Position numbers and translations under genes: made by a program
The notes under the pieces: model-generated
The model's database searches: none
Seen by the model: only the letters and a program-made list of their open reading frames with translations
What the model was told of the DNA's origin: nothing
Part shown: positions 57,792 to 64,000 of the stretch, piece by piece
Layout of the letters: every line of letters begins with the position of its first letter
Numbering within the stretch: position 1 is the first letter of the stretch
Assembly (NCBI GenBank): GCA_036677805.1
Contig: JAVBVS010000027.1
Location: 9,921 to 73,920, forward strand
Origin: SIG78 sp036677805
GTDB lineage: Bacteria > Verrucomicrobiota > Lentisphaeria > Victivallales > Victivallaceae
DNA length: 64,000 nucleotides
Reading direction: 5' to 3'

Positions 57792-60700
57792 TCAGGGTTT
57801 GAAAACCTGAAATCCGTAAGTCAATCCGGCTTCCGCATGCCACGGCTGATCCGAGGCGAACTCCCCGGAGAGCGGTCCGATGATGGCGCGCATTTTCAAG
57901 CCTTCCGGCAACCGGATGCGCTTTTCACCGCCGGTGGCCGCATGGAGGAACACCAGATCGTTCCCGATCCACAGCGGATCGGCGACGCTTTCGGTATAGC
58001 GGAACACGCCCGCCCTGGCCACGAGTCCGGCCAGAAATTCCTTCGGCAAATCCGGCAGGGTCGAGAAAATATGGGTTGCCCCGCCGGGAGACTTCTTCAT
58101 CACCACCACCGGCTTGCCCGCCTCATTGCGTCCGAGCACTTCATCGTAGCCGCTTTCCACATAGAAATGCGGCGCGCCGATGAAGCTGCTGGCGTATTTG
58201 CCGGCCGGCGTCACCAGAGTCTCCTCGATTTTGTCGGAATTCATGGCGCATTTCAGGCCCAGGAAATCGCCGCAGTATTCGGCTTTCGGACCACGGTCCG
58301 GATAGCAGGAACCCGCGCTGTAAAGCCACAGCACCGTAGCTTTCTCCCGGTCGAAGCGCGCCATGAGCTGCTCGCGCCGTTCCCGGGAAAGCACCAGCGC
58401 CGGAAGCATGATGTAAAACTTGTTCGGCGGCGCCAGGTCTTTTTCCACCAGGTCCGCGATGACCAGACTCCGGAACGGCACGCCCAGATAGTTCAAACGC
58501 CGGTACACTCCGGCCACTGCGGGCGGGAAAATGCCGTCATTGCCGTCAATCGAATAATAGATGCTGTCGACATCATGCGCAACGGCGACTTCCGCCGGAG
58601 TGAAATTCTGAACTTCCGGCAACGCCTGATACGCTTTGAGCTGTTCGGCAAACACCGCCTGGAGCGCGGGTTCGTAGAGACTTCCCTTTATGTGGTCCAT
58701 CCAATAATGGGCAATACCCGAAGCGGCCATCATGCCGAATTCGCGGTTGATCTGCCCGACCGACTCCAGCGCGGTGGCGGCGCCGCCGGCATAGGCGTTC
58801 ATCCCCGGACCTTCGTCGGGACCATAGGCGGTGCGTTCATCGTTTTCGATGAAAACCGTTTTGCCGCGCAGTGAGAACGTGGAAAAGGTCTGCATCACGC
58901 AGTTGGGCATACCCGGCTTGCGATAAGTATAGCGCGACGGCGCCCGGAAGAAATCCACATCCGGCGACTTGGCGCATTCCAGGAAACCGTTGTGTCCGGT
59001 AATCAGCTGACTGCGGCCGGGATTGTCGGACAATTCGACCATGTATCCGTAGTAAGCCCCGACCAGCCATTTGCGGTCGGTGAGCGCCTTGATCCGGCTG
59101 CCGAAGTGATTGATCGCCTCCGCGAGCGCCTGATTGCGGAAGAGACACCAGTCCATGATCTGCATGTTGGCTTCAGGATTGAAGAGCGAGCCGACCGCGC
59201 CGTTACGGCGTATTTTATGGTCCGGCATTTCAGCCTTGTCAATGGTCAGGCCCGGCATATTCCAGGCCTTGGCCAGCGCTTCGTCGGTGCCGTATTTGCG
59301 GCGCAGCAGCGCCCGGAACGCCACCAGATCGGACGGACTGTAGCCGGGCTGCGCCGGTTTGCCATGAAAATCCTGTCCGGCGGTGGCGCCGCCCCAGAAC
59401 CACTCGTTGCCGCGGCTGTCGCCGATATTCGCGCCCCAGATACGGTCGGCGTAGGGACTGTTTTTGACATGGTCGATCAGGGCTTTCAACGGCGCTTCGG
59501 CGGCGGTCAGCCAATTTTTCGATCCCAGGGCCTGAACATCGTCGTAAGCATTGCGCCTGGTCTTTTCAAAATATGCCGAGGTATCGTCGGGATGGGCCTC
59601 CAGCCACCAGTTCGGCATATAGAAACGGATATCAAGCATGAAGATCGCGTTCGGAGCGACGGTCAGCAACGCTTCGACATTGCGATCCAGTTCGGTAAAA
59701 TCATATTTGCCTTCGCCAAGCCAGAATTCCTCAAATGGCGCGTTGACCAGAAACCCATTGAAACCCGCCGCCAGAGCCGGCGCCATGCGCTCCCATTCAC
59801 TGGTATGATAAAAAGTCGGATCGTACTGCTTGCCGTTGAACTGGAGTTTGGTGCGTTTGCCGACCTCGACGAATTCCGCTCTCTGCAAGCCGGGATGCGT
59901 AAGCGTCCGCGCCGCCAGTTCCGCGATCGGCCGATTGCCGGCAACCGCCCAGAAATCATCATCCAGATAAACCTTGCAGGATTCCGCCACCGGCAGCAGC
60001 TTGGGATATTTCACCGTGACGGTGCCGTCGGCGTTTTTGACCATGGCGGCCGGCAGGGTAAATAAGCTGCTTTTTCCGGAAGCTCCGCGACGCTCAAACC
60101 TCAGGGTGCGGAACGATGAAATCACCGGGTTTTCCAATTTGGCGGTAAATTCGCCGTTTTCAGCTTTGAGCAGGGTAAAAGTGCCACGCGGACCGACGTA
60201 AGCAAACGCCACATCGGCCATCCACGGCGCGGTGGTCGCCGGCGGACCGAGTTCCACCGCATGAGCTTCGAATTTTTCCGGCAGATTCTTATCGTCGCCG
60301 GTTTCCTTGCAAAGCCAGCTCGAATCGGTAGAAATCCATAACGCATCCTTGGCGGTTTTGATATAGATATCCGCGCAAAGCCCGGCTGCCTGATCGAGGT
60401 TGTAAACCCGGACGGCGATCTGGTTGCGACCTTTCTTCAACTGCTTGGCAATATCGAACCGGAACGCCTTGCGATAAGGCCAGGTCTGCGGCCCGGTTTT
60501 CACGCCGTTGACATAGGTATCCGAAACATCATCCGCCATGATCGCCATCTGGGCGTACTCCGGCACTTCGTCCAGATCAAAATCCCTGGCAAACCAGACC
60601 TGCGAATAATTGGGGCCTTCCGTAAGGCGCGACCATATCCATTGACCGCGCCAGAACAGCTCCGGCGTATAGCGGGTGCGTTCGCTCAGCGCGGTCAACT

Positions 60701-62132
60701 GCGGCCAGCCGCCGTTGCCGTCCACGGTGACTTTCGCCTGAATCAGCAGTTCCGGAGCGGTGAATTCACATTTTTCCCGACCGGGTTCAAGCCGGACCCG
60801 GCTGTCGGGAATTTCTTTCATCAGGTGATCGTAAAAATTCAAGGTGACGCCGGGACAGGAGCCGTCGCGCCAGGTCAGGGCGTATTGACCGAGCGGCCGC
60901 AGCTTGGGAATCGCCGCGGCTTGTCCGGACAGCAATTTGTCCGCCCCTGCGATCAGGTTTGCTTCACGCTTGAACTCCGGATTGCGATAACCGATGACCT
61001 GATCGAGTTCTTTATACTCCCGGAAACGCAGTTCCCAGCCGGTCACGATGCCTTTCGGGTTCCAAAGCGCCGATTTTGCGGGCATGAAAATGAACCGGCG
61101 GTACTGGCCGTCGGGAATCATCGTTTGCGATGACAACAGGATGGAAACCTCTTTGCCATTGACATCCTCGCGCACGACAAATTCCAGCGAGCCCGGAGTC
61201 GTGGATTTGAAATCGCACTCAAATTGCCCCGCTTCGGCTGCCGGAATGGCCAGATTGGCCTGATAGATGCCCGAATAATAGTGCCGGACATCCTTATAGA
61301 GAAAATAGCAATTGGTGAACTCTTCAACGCCATTGCCGGAGGCAAGAATTTTGCCGAAGCCGAAGGGGGTGATCTTCTGTTTTTCGGCAAGAAGCGCGGC
61401 CGCTTCCGCGGCTTTCCGTTTCGCCAGCTCTTCCGGCGAAACCTTTTTCAGGCTCCACTTCCTGATCACCACCGGTTCGGCCGAATCCGTACGCACCGCA
61501 AGCTTGACAAACGCCGTGCCTTTCCACCACTGTCCCGGCTGCGCACCATACTGCGGCGCCGGTTCGATCAACCGCTGGAACTCTCCGGTCACCGGCAAAT
61601 TCACACTCCAGCCCAGATGTCCGCCATCCTGGTGCAGGCGCACCAGAGAACCTTGCGCATGATCACGAAACAGTCCCTGACTCATCTCCACCAGGAAAGC
61701 ATTGCCTTGCGGCGTAATTTTCTTCACATAGTATTCATGTTGAAAATTCGGCAGATCGCTGAAATCCTTTTTCGCGTCAAAGACAACGATATTGCCCTGC
61801 TTGAGGTCCCATTTCGACGCGTCCGCCACTGTGAACGACGTGTCGCCGCGTTTCACCGGCGCGCCCAACGCGGTTTCCGTGGCCGGAACCGCATTGACAT
61901 TGTAAGCCCCTACCCTTTGCTTCCGGGCATCATATTGAAACAAGTAAAGCTCCAGAGTCCCGGATTTGCCCGCGATCGAAGCAGTGAAATCCCACGGTTT
62001 TCCGGGATCGACCGGCAAATAATCGCCCACTTCCTTCAGCGCGTCGGACTTTTCGACGCGGATATCCGCGCCGGAAACGATTCCTGAAGAAACCAATGCG
62101 CCCAGCAGCAACAGAATACTTTTTCTCATCAT
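57792..62132 (-). CDS. large secreted GH42-like beta-galactosidase-type protein
   Basis: 1446 aa. Signal peptide (MMRKSILLLLGALVSSGIVSGA). About 20-470 beta-rich binding domains; about 490-640 a GH2-type jelly roll (WRGQWIWSRLTEGP, VWFARDFDLDEVPEYAQM, KKGRNQIAVRVYNLD). About 770-1130 a GH42-like TIM barrel (YDFTELDRNVEALLTVAPNA, WGANIGDSRGNEWFWGG, VFIENDERTAYGP with a likely catalytic Glu). Then a glutamine-amidotransferase-like domain. Should cleave galactosides or related sugars outside the cell. Follows a pseudopilin gene by 27 bases. Confidence 0.7.
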   Translation of the reverse strand: MMRKSILLLLGALVSSGIVSGADIRVEKSDALKEVGDYLPVDPGKPWDFTASIAGKSGTLELYLFQYDARKQRVGAYNVNAVPATETALGAPVKRGDTSFTVADASKWDLKQGNIVVFDAKKDFSDLPNFQHEYYVKKITPQGNAFLVEMSQGLFRDHAQGSLVRLHQDGGHLGWSVNLPVTGEFQRLIEPAPQYGAQPGQWWKGTAFVKLAVRTDSAEPVVIRKWSLKKVSPEELAKRKAAEAAALLAEKQKITPFGFGKILASGNGVEEFTNCYFLYKDVRHYYSGIYQANLAIPAAEAGQFECDFKSTTPGSLEFVVREDVNGKEVSILLSSQTMIPDGQYRRFIFMPAKSALWNPKGIVTGWELRFREYKELDQVIGYRNPEFKREANLIAGADKLLSGQAAAIPKLRPLGQYALTWRDGSCPGVTLNFYDHLMKEIPDSRVRLEPGREKCEFTAPELLIQAKVTVDGNGGWPQLTALSERTRYTPELFWRGQWIWSRLTEGPNYSQVWFARDFDLDEVPEYAQMAIMADDVSDTYVNGVKTGPQTWPYRKAFRFDIAKQLKKGRNQIAVRVYNLDQAAGLCADIYIKTAKDALWISTDSSWLCKETGDDKNLPEKFEAHAVELGPPATTAPWMADVAFAYVGPRGTFTLLKAENGEFTAKLENPVISSFRTLRFERRGASGKSSLFTLPAAMVKNADGTVTVKYPKLLPVAESCKVYLDDDFWAVAGNRPIAELAARTLTHPGLQRAEFVEVGKRTKLQFNGKQYDPTFYHTSEWERMAPALAAGFNGFLVNAPFEEFWLGEGKYDFTELDRNVEALLTVAPNAIFMLDIRFYMPNWWLEAHPDDTSAYFEKTRRNAYDDVQALGSKNWLTAAEAPLKALIDHVKNSPYADRIWGANIGDSRGNEWFWGGATAGQDFHGKPAQPGYSPSDLVAFRALLRRKYGTDEALAKAWNMPGLTIDKAEMPDHKIRRNGAVGSLFNPEANMQIMDWCLFRNQALAEAINHFGSRIKALTDRKWLVGAYYGYMVELSDNPGRSQLITGHNGFLECAKSPDVDFFRAPSRYTYRKPGMPNCVMQTFSTFSLRGKTVFIENDERTAYGPDEGPGMNAYAGGAATALESVGQINREFGMMAASGIAHYWMDHIKGSLYEPALQAVFAEQLKAYQALPEVQNFTPAEVAVAHDVDSIYYSIDGNDGIFPPAVAGVYRRLNYLGVPFRSLVIADLVEKDLAPPNKFYIMLPALVLSRERREQLMARFDREKATVLWLYSAGSCYPDRGPKAEYCGDFLGLKCAMNSDKIEETLVTPAGKYASSFIGAPHFYVESGYDEVLGRNEAGKPVVVMKKSPGGATHIFSTLPDLPKEFLAGLVARAGVFRYTESVADPLWIGNDLVFLHAATGGEKRIRLPEGLKMRAIIGPLSGEFASDQPWHAEAGLTYGFQVFKP

Positions 62133-62159
62133 TGCTTTCCTAATGTAATCCGGATGATC

Positions 62160-62864
62160 TTATTTCCGCTTAAGATTGTCGATATAATACCACATGATCT
62201 CAAAATTGTCAGTAACACCGCTCGGGCGGACGGCACTGGCAACCTGGCCGCCGAGGCACAAAGCATTGGCAGTATTCGGATGATTCGGCGTAGTGCCGTT
62301 CATGTCGATCTGAATGCTGTTGTCGGGACGGTCAAGACCGACGATGTAGCGGGTGAACTCATTGAGCGGACTCCCGGTCAAAGTGTCATAACCATGGTAT
62401 GAACCGAATTTGTTGTCAAACATAAAAACCCAGTAACTGGTTGCGCGGGTTACCTGGACACTGGCGTTGGCGGAGTCGCTGGGACAGACGAAATAACGAT
62501 CGACCTGATCGAGATAACCTTGCGCCAAATCATCCTGCACACCCATATATCCGCCCCCGATGAGCGCGGAACACATATTACAATGCGGAGCCATATAAGA
62601 ATAAAGCTGTCCGCCGGACGCAGAGCCGCCGCACGCTGCACAATGAAGGCTGCCCGGCATCATGCTCTGGTTGTCACCCGCATACATGAGTACTGCGACA
62701 CCGACCTGTTTAAGCTTGGAAATGCAATTGGCGTTGCGGGCGCGTTCGCGCGCCGCCGACAATGCCGGCAGCAGCATTGCAGCGAGGATGGCGATGATCG
62801 CGATCACCACCAGGAGTTCTATGAGCGTAAAAGTACGGGAAGCGGAAACGACAGCCTTTTTCAT
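62160..62864 (-). CDS. type II secretion pseudopilin, DUF1559-type (paralogue 1)
   Basis: 234 aa. Leader MKKAVVSASRT then FTLIELLVVIAIIAILAAML. Globular part has CISKLKQVGVAVLMYAGDNQ, a CAACGG motif, YFVCPSDSAN and the C-terminal NALCLGGQVAS. About half identical to the next pilin at 63225, with which it shares an 80-base leader, so they are tandem duplicates. First gene of the operon with the GH42-like protein. Start at 62864; the frame upstream is translated leader only. Confidence 0.92.
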   Translation of the reverse strand: MKKAVVSASRTFTLIELLVVIAIIAILAAMLLPALSAARERARNANCISKLKQVGVAVLMYAGDNQSMMPGSLHCAACGGSASGGQLYSYMAPHCNMCSALIGGGYMGVQDDLAQGYLDQVDRYFVCPSDSANASVQVTRATSYWVFMFDNKFGSYHGYDTLTGSPLNEFTRYIVGLDRPDNSIQIDMNGTTPNHPNTANALCLGGQVASAVRPSGVTDNFEIMWYYIDNLKRK

Positions 62865-63224
62865 TTTCTCAGATCCCTTTCGGTTTAGTTGCAATCGGTT
62901 CAAAGTTATGGAAGTACATTCCTGATTCCGGAAAAGAGATTAGAACACTTCCTACTTATTGGATTAAGCCAATTTCAAAACGATCGGCTTGAACCGGTTA
63001 ACAACTCGTTTTCTTGTGCGTCAAATCCATTTTGACGCGTCCGGCACGGTATTCCCTATAAAAGCCAGCGAAATCCTGATTTTTGCGTGAGCGCCTCCAT
63101 TCCCGACATTGCGGCAGGTGCTAATGTTTCCGCTGTAAATCATACCTGGCGATTATATTGCTGAAAACCGGGCATTCAGCCCGATGATTCGAAAATCCCG
63201 AATCATCGGACCGCTTGCCTGCAA
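62865..63224 (-). promoter_or_regulatory. 360-base gap between pilin paralogues
   Basis: No gene. Contains the conserved pilin leader (about 62865-62945), a dyad ATTGG-N6-CCAAT (62958-62973), palindrome AACCGGTT (62992-62999), dyad GCGTCAAA-N5-TTTGACGC (63018-63038), and a perfect 11-bp hairpin (63181-63209) just after the next pilin's stop. A promoter could not be placed with confidence. Confidence 0.5.
63181..63209 (-). terminator. 11-bp hairpin after pilin paralogue 2
   Basis: CCGATGATTCG-AAAATCC-CGAATCATCGG, 16 bases past the stop. No strong T-run; terminator or processing hairpin. Confidence 0.45.
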
Positions 63225-63923
63225 TCATTTTTGCAGCTTATCGACTGTATAAAGCATGATGGTGACGTTGTCCGTGACTCCCGCCGGACGCACCACGGAT
63301 GCGACCTGCCCGCCAAGGCAGAGCGCATTGGCCGAATTCGGATGATTCGGAGTCGTCCCATTCATATCAATCAGGATGCTGTTGTCAGGACGGTCGGTGC
63401 CGATGATATAGCGCGGAATATCGCTTTTGTTTGCGGCGAAAGAGGTATAGCTATGTCCGTTCATCGCATTGGTATCAAAATAAAACTTAAAGTAACTGAT
63501 CTGTTGCAATGCCGGCTTGGCGTTGGCGGTATCGCTGGGGCAAGTGAAATAACGCTTGATCACCTCGGCCCATTCGGTGCCGCCGTAATTACCCAACATT
63601 TCTCCGAAATAACCGCCATCATAGCAGCCGCAGGCCAGATCGGGACCGCTGTTCTTATAGGAATAATTGCCGCTTATGAGCGCGCCCTTGCAGCTTGTAC
63701 AGTGAATGGAACCCGGCAACATGCTCTGATTGTCACCCGAGTACATGAATGCCGCGGTGCCGACCTGTTTTAGCTTGGAAATGCAGTTGGCGCTGCGCGC
63801 CCGTTCGCGGGCTGCGCTCAGCGCGGGCAGCAGCATTGCGGCGAGGATGGCGATGATCGCGATTACCACCAGGAGTTCTATGAGCGTGAAAGCACGGGGA
63901 GCGGAAACGGCGGTTTTGTTCAT
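63225..63923 (-). CDS. type II secretion pseudopilin, DUF1559-type (paralogue 2)
   Basis: 232 aa. Leader MNKTAVSAPRA then FTLIELLVVIAIIAILAAML, with Ala before the cleaved Phe. CISKLKQVGTAAFMYSGDNQ, HCTSCKG, YFTCPSDTAN and NALCLGGQVAS mirror the paralogue at 62160; the middle of the globular domain has diverged. Exported by the type II machinery; surface ligand unknown. The shared leader runs to the window edge. Confidence 0.92.
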   Translation of the reverse strand: MNKTAVSAPRAFTLIELLVVIAIIAILAAMLLPALSAARERARSANCISKLKQVGTAAFMYSGDNQSMLPGSIHCTSCKGALISGNYSYKNSGPDLACGCYDGGYFGEMLGNYGGTEWAEVIKRYFTCPSDTANAKPALQQISYFKFYFDTNAMNGHSYTSFAANKSDIPRYIIGTDRPDNSILIDMNGTTPNHPNSANALCLGGQVASVVRPAGVTDNVTIMLYTVDKLQK

Positions 63924-64000
63924 TTTCTCAGGTCCCTTTCGGTTTGGTTGCAATGGATTCAAAGTTGTGGAGATATATTTCTGATTCCGGAAAGAAATTA
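63924..64000 (-). repeat. conserved leader shared by the two pilin paralogues
   Basis: Nearly the same as 62865-62942: blocks TTTCCGGAATCAG, AACTTTGAA, ATTGCAAC, AAACCGAAAGGGA and CTGAGAAAATG occur in the same order and spacing on the minus strand. Part of the duplication unit or a shared 5' UTR signal. Confidence 0.75.

Noticed and set aside
1..64000. CRISPR arrays, insertion sequences, att sites
   Set aside because: No regularly spaced direct repeats, transposase or integrase motifs were seen on either strand.

Overview
The window reads as a chromosomal piece of a Gram-negative, strictly anaerobic, polysaccharide-degrading bacterium of the Lentisphaerota (Victivallis-like). The assignment is an inference. 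It rests on three DUF1559-type pseudopilins with the FTLIELLVV...AILAAMLLPALS N-terminus next to secreted glycosidases, high GC with dense coding, many radical-SAM and Fe-S enzymes, and a CooS homologue. I see no rRNA, CRISPR array, transposon or phage gene; there is one tRNA (Arg, CCU).

Layout. 1-5.9 kb (+): methyltransferase, alginate-lyase-like secreted enzyme coupled to two membrane proteins, B12/radical-SAM protein, two small membrane proteins. 6-9.8 kb (-): Lrp regulator and alanine dehydrogenase, then a cation/proton antiporter fused to a PTS EIIA domain. 9.8-11.2 kb: gene-poor stretch with a structured leader, a frameshifted STAS/SpoIIAA-like gene and tRNA-Arg. 11.2-18 kb (-): one tight operon mnmA - hydrolase - hydE - bioB - thiS - thiF - thiG - thiH. 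18.2-25 kb (-): second operon cysK - metY - CooS-like - ABC importer (binding protein, permease, ATPase). 25-30.2 kb (-): lipoprotein, MarR, class III aminotransferase with an alpha/alpha-toroid protein, GNAT-AlkD fusion. 30.4-33.6 kb (+): htpG, ROK regulator. 33.6-35.9 kb (-): two-component system. 36.1-44.3 kb (+): complete-looking arn (Ara4N lipid A) operon with two ArnT-like transferases. 44.4-47.6 kb (-): membrane protein, GspE-like ATPase with N-terminal membrane helices, AraC. 47.8-55 kb (+): ceramidase-like, GH28, pseudopilin, secreted protein, CBM9-like/glycosidase. 55-64 kb (-): creatinase-like M24 protein, two large glycosidase-like proteins, two paralogous pseudopilins.

The strongest signal links the two operons at 11-25 kb. 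Six copies of a 25-bp dyad (about AAAANCTAC-N7-GTNGTGATT) sit in pairs around three promoters: mnmA, cysK and the 25 kb lipoprotein gene. One site lies at the predicted start point and one about 13-16 bp upstream of the -35, with centre spacings of 74, 72 and 78 bp. The genes served are sulfur assimilation (cysK, metY), sulfur transfer (mnmA, bioB, thiS/F/G/H), a NMT1/SsuA-type importer and a carbon-monoxide-dehydrogenase-like protein. In the latter one C-cluster Cys is Asp, two of three relay His are missing, and the N-terminus is His-rich. I infer a looping-type sulfur (or Fe-S) regulon, and a CooS paralogue recruited to sulfur acquisition rather than CO metabolism.
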